A DNA stretch of 33,725 bases from an uncultured Actinomycetes bacterium. GTDB lineage: Bacteria > Actinomycetota > Actinomycetes > S36-B12. Location of the stretch: positions 1 to 33,725 of the forward strand of contig CAIXFB010000389.1 in NCBI GenBank assembly GCA_903918595.1. The letters are read 5' to 3'. Below the pieces are notes generated by a model that had not been told where the DNA came from, did no database searches, and worked only from the letters and a program-made list of their open reading frames with translations. A program made the translations under genes and the position numbers. Positions 17,568 through 25,772 of this stretch are shown one piece after another (position 1 is the stretch's first letter; each line of letters starts with the position of its first letter).

Positions 17568-17927
17568 ATGACTAAGCCAGTGATTGAATTCATTGAAGGC
17601 CCGGCGCCCGAGGAGTTGGTCATCACAGACCTCATCGTTGGAGATGGCGCCGAGGCCGTACCGGGTGGTCAAGTAGATGTGCATTACGTCGGGGTTGATT
17701 TTGAGACAGGTGAGCAGTTCGATGCTTCCTGGGATCGTGGCGCGTCAATATCGTTCCCTTTGTCGGGTTTAATCGCCGGCTGGCAAGAAGGTATTCCCGG
17801 AATGCGGGTGGGCGGACGTCGGCAGTTGGTGATTCCGCCGGAACTTGCCTACGGACCAGCCGGTGCTGGGCATCGCCTTTCTGGTCGGACCCTCGTCTTC
17901 ATCATTGATCTGCTGGGCGTTAAGTAG
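17568..17927 (+). CDS. FKBP-type peptidyl-prolyl isomerase, cytosolic
   Basis: A 119-residue single-domain FKBP without signal peptide. Hallmarks are GGQVDVHYVGV, EQFDASWDRG, FPLSGLIAGWQEGIPGMRVGGRR and IPPELAYGPAGAGHRLSGRTLVF, which match a common actinobacterial single-domain form. The ORF track starts at 17547, inside the preceding gene. ATG at 17568 gives MTKPVIEF and has GAGAGGG about eleven bases upstream; either start is possible. The tandem lipoprotein/cytosolic FKBP pair suggests a duplication, with one copy per compartment. pafB follows after six bases. Confidence 0.9.
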   Translation: MTKPVIEFIEGPAPEELVITDLIVGDGAEAVPGGQVDVHYVGVDFETGEQFDASWDRGASISFPLSGLIAGWQEGIPGMRVGGRRQLVIPPELAYGPAGAGHRLSGRTLVFIIDLLGVK

Positions 17928-17933
17928 TAGTTC

Positions 17934-18923
17934 GTGGCTGAGCGGATTGACCGATCCGAACGCCTTCTCAACCTCGTGGTTGCGATGCTTGGTACTGGCC
18001 GTGCTATTTCGCGGGCCGATATTCGTCGCGTGATCCCGGGTTACTTGACGACCGCCAGTGATGCTGCATTTGAGCGGATGTTTGAACGCGACAAGGATGA
18101 GTTGCGCTCGATGGGCATTCCGATCGAGACGGTCTGCGATGAATCAGGCGACGTTCTGGGGTACCGAATTGATCGTCAGGAGTTCGGCTACGTTGATGTG
18201 GAGTTTAGCTCGGCAGAGTTTCAGGTTCTTGGTGTAGCAGCCCAGGCCTGGGAGCAAGCAGCCTTGGGACCTCAAGCTCGAAATGCTTTGTTGAAATTGC
18301 GTCCGATTGTTGCTGACGATGCCGATCTGCCGAATATCTCCGTTTCCTTCGCTGCGCATTTGACTGCATCAGAGTCGGCTCTACTGCCACTGCTTAGTGC
18401 TGTGCGTGCCCAACATAAAGTTGTATTCCCTTATCGTGCACCTGGTGCGACGATTGATACCGAGCGCACCGTTGAACCGTGGGGTGTTCTCTGCAGATCA
18501 GGATTGTGGTACTTGATTGGATTTGATTGCGATCGATTGGCGCAACGAATATTCCGATTAGGACGGATTTCGGGGAAGTTAGTGGATACCAGTGTGCCTA
18601 GCGTGGAACCCCGGCCAGATCGCATGCAGCTCTTGAAGTTATTAAATGATTCCCTTGATGCGCTCACTGAAAACGCAGAAGTGGTGGCTGCACGAGTTGT
18701 CTTGGAAAGGCCCTATGGCGCGCAGCTTCTGCGGCACGCTCAATCAGTCAGTGATGGGGAAGTCGGATACCTGATTCTCGACATAACCGGATCGCGCCCT
18801 CACATCATGTCAGCGATCATTCGGGCGTTACCTCATGTAGAAGTTCTGTCTCCCGCAGATCTCATTCACGATGTTCGTCAACAGATCGAGGCTGTTGCAC
18901 GAGCGCACAGTGGGGCCTCATGA
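17934..18923 (+). CDS. pafB: WYL-domain transcriptional regulator PafB
   Basis: Partner of PafC. In mycobacteria the PafB-PafC heterodimer activates most LexA/RecA-independent DNA-damage genes by remodelling RNA polymerase at TTGTCRGTG-N8-TAnnnT promoters. The 329-residue product has an N-terminal winged-helix region (ERLLNLVVAML, then SRADIRRVIPGY, then FERDKDELRSMGIPIE) and a WYL domain around RTVEPWGVLCRSGLWYLIGF with the following RIFRLGRI. The C-terminal WCX-like region spans about 240-320. GTG start at 17934 has no clear ribosome binding site, so translation probably follows from the preceding FKBP gene. The 3' end overlaps pafC as ATGA, consistent with obligate partners. Confidence 0.9.
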   Translation: MAERIDRSERLLNLVVAMLGTGRAISRADIRRVIPGYLTTASDAAFERMFERDKDELRSMGIPIETVCDESGDVLGYRIDRQEFGYVDVEFSSAEFQVLGVAAQAWEQAALGPQARNALLKLRPIVADDADLPNISVSFAAHLTASESALLPLLSAVRAQHKVVFPYRAPGATIDTERTVEPWGVLCRSGLWYLIGFDCDRLAQRIFRLGRISGKLVDTSVPSVEPRPDRMQLLKLLNDSLDALTENAEVVAARVVLERPYGAQLLRHAQSVSDGEVGYLILDITGSRPHIMSAIIRALPHVEVLSPADLIHDVRQQIEAVARAHSGAS

Positions 18924-19870
18924 CTGCGAACACTGGTATGGAACGGGTCGAGCGAATGTTGACCTTGGTGCCGTGGCTCAGTAGTAATCCTGGTGTCAGC
19001 ATGACTGAAGCCGCTCGCAATTTTGACATCTCCGTTGAACAATTGGAGAAGGATCTGTGGACACTGGTCGTCAGCGGTTTACCCGGGCATGGTCCAGATC
19101 AATTGATTGATATTGATTTCTGGGATGACGGCAAAATCTATGTCCGTGACCCTCAAGTTCTGGGTACGTCGATGCGTTTAACCGCTGATGAGAGCACGGC
19201 GCTCTTGGTTGGGCTCAGACTTCTTGCTCAAATATCAGATGGGGGTATCAGGTCGGTCGTTCTTGCAGCTGCTGGTCGCATCGAGGCAGCTCTGGGTGCC
19301 TCGGATTCAGGCCTCGTTGTTGATGTGGACTCTGTTTCCTCAGTCAGGTCGGAAATGGAAGTCGTTTTGGGAAGTGGATCAGCCGCGGCCATCACCTATG
19401 GTGGGGCGACGGACGATGTGGTGTCCAACCGAGTTATCTGGCCCCATCAGATCTACACGATCGACGACATCTTGTATGTCGAGGCCTACTGCGAATCAGC
19501 CGAAGCGAATCGAACTTTCAGACTGGATCGCATTCTTTCACTGCAGGAGGTATCCCAACCACGTCCAGCAGGGGCTGACCTCACAACAGGGCTGCATCCT
19601 TTGCCCAAGGAGAATGCCCAGAATGTGGCCACCATCGTGTTCAGCCCCGACGTTGCGTGGGCAGCCGACTTTCACTCGGTACTGGGGAGTGAAGTCTCCT
19701 CTGATGGATCTGTGACGGTCACAATGGGGTTTTTTGACCCGGATTGGGTCATTGGGTGGGTGATGTCCTTGGGGGGCGGAGCCGAGATCTTGGCTCCGCC
19801 GGAACTGCGTGCGGCCACTTTTGCAGCCGCTGATCAGGCGCTGCAAGCCATCCGGTCATGGCAGGCTTAG
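18920..19870 (+). CDS. pafC: WYL-domain transcriptional regulator PafC
   Basis: Second half of the PafBC activator. The 316-residue product has a helix-turn-helix start (MERVERMLTLVPWLSS, then SMTEAARNFDISVEQLEKDLWTL) and a WYL-type domain, where the W-Y-L signature is degraded to DILYVEAYC but the NRTFRLDRIL arm is kept. It ends with a WCX-like region. It is translationally coupled to pafB by a 4-base overlap. The downstream tatA has its own promoter and leader beginning at the pafC stop. Confidence 0.9.
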   Translation: MTANTGMERVERMLTLVPWLSSNPGVSMTEAARNFDISVEQLEKDLWTLVVSGLPGHGPDQLIDIDFWDDGKIYVRDPQVLGTSMRLTADESTALLVGLRLLAQISDGGIRSVVLAAAGRIEAALGASDSGLVVDVDSVSSVRSEMEVVLGSGSAAAITYGGATDDVVSNRVIWPHQIYTIDDILYVEAYCESAEANRTFRLDRILSLQEVSQPRPAGADLTTGLHPLPKENAQNVATIVFSPDVAWAADFHSVLGSEVSSDGSVTVTMGFFDPDWVIGWVMSLGGGAEILAPPELRAATFAAADQALQAIRSWQA

Positions 19871-19873
19871 GCT
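19868..19873 (+). promoter_or_regulatory. putative -10 of tatA-tatC (transcript with a leader)
   Basis: TAGGCT overlaps the pafC stop. Transcription from about 19880 would give a leader of roughly 57 bases that contains a perfect dyad and a strong ribosome binding site. Confidence 0.4.
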
Positions 19874-19889
19874 AGGGGACACATAAGGT

Positions 19890-19905
19890 CAGCAATCAAT
19901 TGCTG
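19890..19905 (+). repeat. 16-bp perfect dyad in the tatA leader
   Basis: CAGCAAT-CA-ATTGCTG has two exact 7-base inverted arms around a 2-base centre. As DNA it could be an operator for a dimeric regulator. As RNA it could fold into a 6-bp stem with a UCAA loop upstream of the tatA ribosome binding site. No T-run follows, so it is not a standard terminator for pafC. Confidence 0.7.
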
Positions 19906-19921
19906 GTGCCTGCAGTATGTA

Positions 19922-19927
19922 GAGGAG
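19922..19927 (+). promoter_or_regulatory. ribosome binding site of tatA
   Basis: GAGGAG lies nine bases before the tatA ATG. It marks tatA as one of the few genes here with a conventional leader and strong Shine-Dalgarno sequence. Confidence 0.75.
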
Positions 19928-19936
19928 ATGTGAGCT

Positions 19937-20185
19937 ATGCCGTCACTTGGCGCATGGGAATGGCTGATCATTGCTGCAATCATCCTGCTTCTCTTCGGTG
20001 CTAAGCGGTTGCCCGATGCAGCTCGGGGCCTAGGGCGATCGCTCCGGATTTTCAAAGCTGAAACAAAGGGTCTTGCTGGTCCCGAGTCATCGTCTGCTGG
20101 TGAGATCGATGCTGCTGGCTCCTCGTCTGCGGAGTCACCGTCAGTGACTGAGACCCCGATCCCTCGGGAACGATCAGAGGACTGA
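19937..20185 (+). CDS. tatA: Tat translocase subunit TatA
   Basis: Pore-forming subunit of the twin-arginine translocase, which moves folded proteins across the cytoplasmic membrane. The 82-residue protein has the short N-terminal membrane helix ([15 protein letters not shown]), the hinge with conserved FG ([17 protein letters not shown]), an amphipathic helix ([11 protein letters not shown]), and an acidic, Ser/Glu-rich disordered tail. Start is ATG at 19937 with GAGGAG upstream. tatC follows after seven bases. The pafBC-tatAC linkage is typical of actinobacteria. Confidence 0.96.
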   Translation: MPSLGAWEWLIIAAIILLLFGAKRLPDAARGLGRSLRIFKAETKGLAGPESSSAGEIDAAGSSSAESPSVTETPIPRERSED

Positions 20186-20192
20186 TCACTAG

Positions 20193-21047
20193 GTGGCCCC
20201 CGAAGTCGCACCGGATACCGAGGCTCATCAAGATTCGCACCGCTCGAGCGCGATGCCGTTGGGTGACCATTTACGTGAGCTACGTTCACGACTCTTGAAA
20301 TCTGGCATAGCCATCGCCTTGGGCATGGTTGTGGGCTGGGTGTATTACACAGCGATATTCAACTGGTTGAGCGCTCCGTTTGCAGCCGTAGTAGCGCAGG
20401 CTCAAGCCGAGGGTCGTGAAGTCACATTGGCACTGACGGGCGTTGCTGACCCATTCATTCTGCAACTCCAGGTTGCAGCCGTAACCGGGTTACTCATTTC
20501 GGCACCCATATGGCTCTACCAACTGTGGCGATTTGTCACCCCAGGCCTGCATCGACACGAGAAAAGATGGGCAATGGCGTTTGCCCTTTTTGCAACACCT
20601 CTTTTCCTGGCTGGTGTCTTTCTCGCCTATACAGTTTTACCATTCGGACTTGAGATTCTTTTTGGATTCACCCCGGATAACGTTGAAAACATTGTTTCCG
20701 TTGACCGCTATCTATCCTTCTTTATCCGAATGATTCTGGTTTTCGGCATTGGTTTCCTTGCGCCACTTATGATCGTGCTGCTGAATTTTGCTGGGGTATT
20801 GACGGGCAAGCGCCTGCTTTCTTGGTGGCGCTGGATCATTTTCACGATTTTCATTTTTTCAGCTGTCGCAACCCCCACTGGTGATCCAATCAACTTGCTT
20901 CTTCTCGCGGCACCAATTCTCCTCTTGGTCATGATCGCAGTCGGCATTTCCCTTTTGAACGATAAACGCCGTGCGCGCAAAGCGCCAAAAGACCTGGACT
21001 ACTCGCAACTTGATGACGACGAAATCTCCCCACTCGATGAGGAGTAG
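20193..21047 (+). CDS. tatC: Tat translocase subunit TatC
   Basis: Multispanning receptor for twin-arginine signal peptides. The 284-residue product has the diagnostic cytosolic N-terminus MPLGDHLRELRSRLLKSG, six membrane helices, and FVTPGLHRHEKRW in the first cytoplasmic loop. The C-terminus is charged (DDDEISPLDEE). The GTG at 20193 adds 20 polar residues before MPLGDHL. ATG at 20253 is an alternative start that would match shorter family members. Lipid kinase follows after two bases. Confidence 0.95.
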   Translation: MAPEVAPDTEAHQDSHRSSAMPLGDHLRELRSRLLKSGIAIALGMVVGWVYYTAIFNWLSAPFAAVVAQAQAEGREVTLALTGVADPFILQLQVAAVTGLLISAPIWLYQLWRFVTPGLHRHEKRWAMAFALFATPLFLAGVFLAYTVLPFGLEILFGFTPDNVENIVSVDRYLSFFIRMILVFGIGFLAPLMIVLLNFAGVLTGKRLLSWWRWIIFTIFIFSAVATPTGDPINLLLLAAPILLLVMIAVGISLLNDKRRARKAPKDLDYSQLDDDEISPLDEE

Positions 21048-21049
21048 CA

Positions 21050-21979
21050 ATGACTCGATCGGTTGCCATCATTGCGAATTCTCGGTTGCAAAGTGGGCGC
21101 AAACATCAACAAATCCGCTCTATCGCTGACGCTCTCAGTAGCGCAGGAGTGGCGGTTTCGGTCTTCTTCACACAAACCTCATCAGCTGGGACCCAAGCAG
21201 CTCGAGATAACGCACACTCTGTTGATCTGATCGTTGCAGTGGGTGGCGATGGCACTGTGAATTCTGTTGTTCAGGGAATGCTTGAAGGTGCTGCCACTTT
21301 GGCAATTGTTGCGGCGGGTACCGGTAACGATGCCGCCCGATTCTTGGGTCATCCTCGCCTTCGCAACCGCAACGCAGCAGCGTGGTTGTTAAGTGCATTG
21401 AATCGTGATGAGGACGCCATCCCAGCATCGAAGAACCGCGTGATCGATGTGGGTCAAGCGGAGTTCGGGGATGGGTCCAAGGGCGTTTTCCTGACGGTTC
21501 TCTCAACCGGATTCGACACACTCGTGAACGAGCGCGCCCATCGATTAAGAAAAGTCCCGGGGGCTATCCGCTACGTTCTCTCGACCTTGATCGAGTTGCC
21601 CCAGTGCACCAGTTCCCCGTATGTGGTGCAAGATCCCGAACACCATATTGCGACCGAAGCGCTGTTGGTTGCTGTCGGAAATTCATCCCTATACGGCCGA
21701 GGCATGCGCATTTGTCCTGAGGCATCCGTCTTCGATGGGGAACTGGATATCACGATCATCGGATCGGTTTCTCGAAGGACCCTGGTGAGACTCTTCCCGT
21801 TGGTCTTCTCGGGGAAACACATGAGGGACTCCCGGGTTACGGGTCTACGCAGTAGCGTCATCACGATTTCAGGGCCCTCCTTTGTGTGCTACGCCGATGG
21901 TGAACGAATGGGTCCCTTACCTGCAACAGTTACCGTTCTTCCTGAAGCGTTGCGCGTCGCGCCGGCATTCACTGCCTAG
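21050..21979 (+). CDS. diacylglycerol kinase-family lipid kinase (DgkB/YegS type)
   Basis: A 309-residue lipid kinase of the DAGK catalytic family. The nucleotide-binding signature VAVGGDGTVNSVVQGM is near residue 63, GTGNDAARFLG is near residue 94, and the C-terminal beta-sandwich ends with YADGERMGPLP. In the family such enzymes phosphorylate diacylglycerol, ceramide or related lipids at the membrane face. A diacylglycerol recycling role is the likeliest but is not shown by the sequence. GAGGAG overlaps the end of tatC, about six bases before its ATG, so it is likely in the tat operon. Confidence 0.9.
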   Translation: MTRSVAIIANSRLQSGRKHQQIRSIADALSSAGVAVSVFFTQTSSAGTQAARDNAHSVDLIVAVGGDGTVNSVVQGMLEGAATLAIVAAGTGNDAARFLGHPRLRNRNAAAWLLSALNRDEDAIPASKNRVIDVGQAEFGDGSKGVFLTVLSTGFDTLVNERAHRLRKVPGAIRYVLSTLIELPQCTSSPYVVQDPEHHIATEALLVAVGNSSLYGRGMRICPEASVFDGELDITIIGSVSRRTLVRLFPLVFSGKHMRDSRVTGLRSSVITISGPSFVCYADGERMGPLPATVTVLPEALRVAPAFTA

Positions 21980-21993
21980 TTGCCGTTTCTCGA

Positions 21994-21999
21994 TAGTCT
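21994..21999 (+). promoter_or_regulatory. putative -10 of the helY-type helicase gene (leaderless)
   Basis: TAGTCT is followed by six bases and the GTG start of the helicase. This supports GTG at 22006 as the true start and separates the helicase from the tat operon. Confidence 0.5.
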
Positions 22000-22005
22000 G
22001 AGCAG

Positions 22006-24750
22006 GTGACAACGCCGGCAGAGAGATACGCGGCCGCTAAGCAACGTACCGCAAAGCACGTCAAGGAAGTTGCGGCATTTGCTCGACTCTATGAATTCCC
22101 ACTCGATGACTTTCAGACTCGCTCCTGTGAGATCCTCGCATCGGGTTCTTCTGTTCTTGTTGCGGCACCCACCGGCGCCGGCAAAACAGTGGTGGGGGAG
22201 TTCGCTGTTCACCTGGCATTAGATTCGGGCCAGAAGTGTTTTTACACCACTCCGATTAAGGCACTTTCAAATCAGAAGTATGCCGAGTTGGTTGAGCGAT
22301 ATGGATCGGACAGCGTCGGCCTCCTTACCGGTGATACGAATATAAATAGCGAGGCGCCGGTGGTTGTGATGACCACCGAGGTTCTGCGGAACATGTTGTA
22401 CGCACGATCCTCGACTCTTGATTCCCTCGGCTATGTGGTCATGGATGAGGTGCATTACCTGGGTGATCGATTCCGAGGGGCGGTGTGGGAGGAAGTCATA
22501 ATTCATCTGCCCACTCATGTAGTCGTGGCGGCACTCAGTGCCACCGTGAGTAACGCGGAGGAGTTTGGGGCGTGGCTTGCAGAGGTGCGAGGTTCAACGG
22601 AGATTGTGGTTGAAGAAACCCGTCCTGTGCCTTTATGGCAGCACGTCATGGCCGGAAAGACCCTCTACGACCTTTTTGTTGATGATGGCAGGGATGTGGT
22701 CAACCCTGAGTTGATCTCACTCGCTCGTCGTGAGGAGCGCGGACACCGTGATGGGAGCCGGGGCAGATCGCGTGGTCCTGCGCATGGAACCGGTCGTGGT
22801 CGCAGTGATCTCACCCCTTGGCGATCTGACGCTGTTGAACGCCTTAGCCGTGCTCAACTTCTTCCGGCAATCTATTTTCTCTTCAGCCGAGCCGGCTGCG
22901 ACGATGCCGTTGAGCAGTGTTTGAGGGCTGGGCTTCGGCTCACCAGTCCAGCAGAACAGCGCCAGATTGATTCAGTTGTTTTCAACTCGGTGCTTGGTTT
23001 GCCCGATGAGGATCTCGCCGCACTGGGGTTTTCTGATTGGCATGATGGCTTGAGTAGGGGCATCGGGGCACATCATGCTGGAATGCTTCCCCAATTCAAG
23101 GAAACAGTCGAAACACTGTTTCAACGTGGACTGTTGAAGGTGGTCTTCGCTACTGAGACCCTGGCTCTCGGAATCAACATGCCGGCACGAAGCGTCGTCC
23201 TTGAACGATTGGTGAAATACAACGGAGAAACCCATGTGGATCTCAGTCCTGGTGAGTACACGCAACTCACAGGCCGAGCGGGTCGGCGGGGAATTGATGT
23301 TGAGGGCCACGCGGTCGTGCTGTGGCAACCTGGAATCGACCCAGCTGCTGTTGCCGGTTTAGCTTCGACGCGAACCTACCCATTGCGTTCAAGCTTCAAA
23401 CCGTCGTACAACATGGCTGTTCACTTGGTTGAAACCCTAGGAATGGTTCCCGCCCGCGAATTGCTGGAAACATCATTCGCACAGTTTCAGGCTGATAAGT
23501 CTGTAGTGCACCTCAATCGTGAAGTGAAGCGGTTCGAGGACTCCCTTGCAGGCCTCAAAGAATCCATGGATTGTCATTTGGGTGATTTCGTTGAGTATTC
23601 CCAATTGAGGGAGGAGCTGTCACGTCTTGAGAAGTCTGGTTCGAAAAAAGGCCAACTTCGCAACCGTGAAGCGGTCTCGATGGCCCTGCGAAACTTACGA
23701 CCCGGTGACATCATCAAAATCCCCAGGGGGAAGTTTGCCGGTCCTGCCATAGTTATCGCACAGTCACACGGCAACGCAGCGGCCGAACCACGTCCTTTGG
23801 TTCTTACGATAGAACGCCAAGTGCGAAGAATCAGTTCGATAGATGTTGATCGCCCCATTGAGGCATTTGCAAAATTGCGAATTCCCAAACATTTCGACGC
23901 CAAAGTTCCAGCTATGCGCAGGGAACTGGCCAGAAGGCTGATTGAAGTTGCCGCTAACTCCGATAGTGAAACCACTCGGTTACCACGCGGTTCATCCTCT
24001 GAGGATCCACATATTGGGGAACTTCGCAGCGCTATCAAGTTGCACCCGTGCAACGGCTGTGAACACCGTGAGGAGCATGCCCGTTGGGCAGAGCGCTACC
24101 ACCGTGCTGCGCGTCAACTAGATGAGGTCGAGTCTCAGATCAAGGGCAGAACGCACACCATCGCCCGGCAATTCGATCGAATTTGTGAGGTGCTTCTAGA
24201 ACTGGGCTACCTGGTCCGAAACGAGGGTGCGCTCACAGTGACTCCGGCCGGGCGCATGCTCTCTGGTCTGTACACCGAAGCTGATCTGCTGGTCTCTGCG
24301 GCTCTAGAGGATGGAGCCTGGAGTGAGCTCACACCAGCAGAATTGGCAGCAGTTGTATCTGCCGTTCTATACGAATCTCGTCGATCAGATCATGAGACTG
24401 CCCCTGCCGTGCCCGCGGGTGCAATTACACGAGCACTTGATGATTTAGATCGAACATGGTCGGAGATTGTTGGGGTGGAACGGAGTCACCGAGTACCCCT
24501 GACGCGGCAACCAGATCGGGGTTTGGTGTGGGCGATTTATCGATGGGCACAAGGCGCGAGCCTGCTCACGGTACTGACCAACAACGACATCACCGCTGGC
24601 GATTTTGTGCGCTGGACGCGGCAGGTGATTGATCTTTTGGGTCAGATTGCACAAGCACTTGATGCTGAAGATCCGCGAGCTCGAACCGCACGGAGTGCCG
24701 CCGATGTTTTGTCTCGAGGGGTTATCGCGGCGATGGTCCAGAACGACTGA
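22006..24750 (+). CDS. helY: Ski2/Mtr4-like DExH-box helicase (HelY type)
   Basis: A 914-residue superfamily 2 helicase. Motifs in order: Walker A APTGAGKT near residue 54, motif Ia TTPIKALSNQK, DEVH box starting at residue 147 (MDEVHYLGDRFRG), motif III ALSATVSN, motif IV-V region GIGAHHAGMLPQF and FATETLALGINMPAR, and motif VI QLTGRAGRRGID. The C-terminal DSHCT-like region contains a Cys pair in HPCNGCEHREEH. An Arg/Gly-rich insert lies between the two RecA-like domains (residues about 246-270). The family is implicated in RNA or DNA unwinding; the physiological role in actinobacteria is not firmly known. The GTG start is supported by a -10 six bases upstream. The last 29 bases overlap the convergent exonuclease gene. 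Confidence 0.92.
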   Translation: MTTPAERYAAAKQRTAKHVKEVAAFARLYEFPLDDFQTRSCEILASGSSVLVAAPTGAGKTVVGEFAVHLALDSGQKCFYTTPIKALSNQKYAELVERYGSDSVGLLTGDTNINSEAPVVVMTTEVLRNMLYARSSTLDSLGYVVMDEVHYLGDRFRGAVWEEVIIHLPTHVVVAALSATVSNAEEFGAWLAEVRGSTEIVVEETRPVPLWQHVMAGKTLYDLFVDDGRDVVNPELISLARREERGHRDGSRGRSRGPAHGTGRGRSDLTPWRSDAVERLSRAQLLPAIYFLFSRAGCDDAVEQCLRAGLRLTSPAEQRQIDSVVFNSVLGLPDEDLAALGFSDWHDGLSRGIGAHHAGMLPQFKETVETLFQRGLLKVVFATETLALGINMPARSVVLERLVKYNGETHVDLSPGEYTQLTGRAGRRGIDVEGHAVVLWQPGIDPAAVAGLASTRTYPLRSSFKPSYNMAVHLVETLGMVPARELLETSFAQFQADKSVVHLNREVKRFEDSLAGLKESMDCHLGDFVEYSQLREELSRLEKSGSKKGQLRNREAVSMALRNLRPGDIIKIPRGKFAGPAIVIAQSHGNAAAEPRPLVLTIERQVRRISSIDVDRPIEAFAKLRIPKHFDAKVPAMRRELARRLIEVAANSDSETTRLPRGSSSEDPHIGELRSAIKLHPCNGCEHREEHARWAERYHRAARQLDEVESQIKGRTHTIARQFDRICEVLLELGYLVRNEGALTVTPAGRMLSGLYTEADLLVSAALEDGAWSELTPAELAAVVSAVLYESRRSDHETAPAVPAGAITRALDDLDRTWSEIVGVERSHRVPLTRQPDRGLVWAIYRWAQGASLLTVLTNNDITAGDFVRWTRQVIDLLGQIAQALDAEDPRARTARSAADVLSRGVIAAMVQND

Positions 24751-25720
24751 CGTTGACCGCGCTCATCGCTTCATGCACGAAACGCTCGACGCCCCACTCT
24801 GCCAGGATCTGCGCTAGCGCGTCCGGATCGGACGGACTATGTGGGGGAGACCACTCGTTTGATGCAAGAGCGACGTCATCTCGAAGAGTTGTGACTGTGT
24901 GAGCGGCACTCAGGTAATCCTGCGAGTTTGAAATTGCGGCTGCGATGCGCGGGGTCAAAGGCTTCACCAGCGGGGGTGACTCTGCGGCGGTGATCAACTC
25001 GGCCAGGGATGGATAGGCCTGAATAAGAGCCAGCGCTGTTTTCTCACCCACACCCTTCACACCGGGGAGCCCATCTGAGGCATCACCTCGAAGTACGGCA
25101 AATTCCACATAACGCTCTGGAGGCAACCCATACTTGGTGATCACACCCGCACTGTCGAGTAGCGGCCAATTTTCCATGCCGCCCTTTGCTGTGAGGAGTA
25201 CTTGAACACCCGGGCGTACTAATTGAATGAGATCTCGATCTCCGGTCACCACGATGACCGGATCGTCCGCGATCTTGGCCACCGTTGCGGCGATGTCGTC
25301 AGCCTCAAAACCTACTGCTCCTAATCTCGGCAATCCCCAGGCGTCAAGGATGGCTGCGATTGCGCCAATTTGCGGACCCAAGGTCTCAGGCTCGAGTTCG
25401 GCTGCAGTGACATCTCCTGCCCCCCTCTCAAGCTCGTGAGCCAGAGATTCACTATCTACGACTCGGTGGGCTTTGTAGGAAGGAATCAGATCCACCCGCC
25501 AGGAAGGTCGCCAATCCTCATCCCATGCGGCCACTACACCCCGAGCATTGAACCGCTCCACAAGGCGAGTGATCGTGGTGAACAGGCCTCTAATCGCATT
25601 ATGCGGGTGACCATCTGGCGCGGTCATTGATGAAGGGAGTGCGAAATACGATCGGTAATACAAGGATGCGGTGTCCAGCACAAGCAGTGGTTGACCAGAG
25701 TCGGCTGGGTTCGAGGACAT
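24722..25720 (-). CDS. 5'-3' exonuclease (flap endonuclease-like, PolI N-domain type)
   Basis: A stand-alone 332-residue relative of the 5' nuclease domain of DNA polymerase I. Metal-binding acidic motifs are visible in LLVLDTASLYYRSYFAL, VVAAWDEDWRPSWR, GFEADDIAATVA and VVTGDRDLIQLV. The H3TH DNA-binding motif is DGLPGVKGVGEKTALAL, and the YKAHR helical arch is present. It would cut RNA primers or flap structures in DNA. Homologues sit next to helY in mycobacteria (Rv2090). The ATG at 25720 follows a CATACT -10 candidate by six bases. The 3' end runs 29 bases into helY on the opposite strand. Confidence 0.9.
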   Translation of the reverse strand: MSSNPADSGQPLLVLDTASLYYRSYFALPSSMTAPDGHPHNAIRGLFTTITRLVERFNARGVVAAWDEDWRPSWRVDLIPSYKAHRVVDSESLAHELERGAGDVTAAELEPETLGPQIGAIAAILDAWGLPRLGAVGFEADDIAATVAKIADDPVIVVTGDRDLIQLVRPGVQVLLTAKGGMENWPLLDSAGVITKYGLPPERYVEFAVLRGDASDGLPGVKGVGEKTALALIQAYPSLAELITAAESPPLVKPLTPRIAAAISNSQDYLSAAHTVTTLRDDVALASNEWSPPHSPSDPDALAQILAEWGVERFVHEAMSAVNVSRSGPSPR

Positions 25721-25726
25721 TGAAGG

Positions 25727-25732
25727 AGTATG
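25727..25732 (-). promoter_or_regulatory. putative -10 of the 5'-3' exonuclease gene (leaderless)
   Basis: On the minus strand CATACT is followed by six bases and ATG. It deviates from TAnnnT in the first base, so it is weaker than the others, but the spacing is identical. Confidence 0.35.
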
Positions 25733-25760
25733 CCAGCGGTGCCTTTGGGTTGCGGTGTTC

Positions 25761-25766
25761 TACTGT
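25761..25766 (+). promoter_or_regulatory. putative -10 of the Xaa-Pro peptidase operon (leaderless)
   Basis: TACTGT is followed by six bases and a GTG at 25773. It lies inside the longer reading frame proposed by the ORF track, so it argues that the first six codons of that frame are promoter, not protein. Confidence 0.5.
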
Positions 25767-25772
25767 GGGAAC

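Noticed and set aside
19890-19930. Intrinsic terminator after pafC
   Set aside because: The dyad is short and AT-containing and is not followed by a T-run; it is better described as an operator or leader hairpin.
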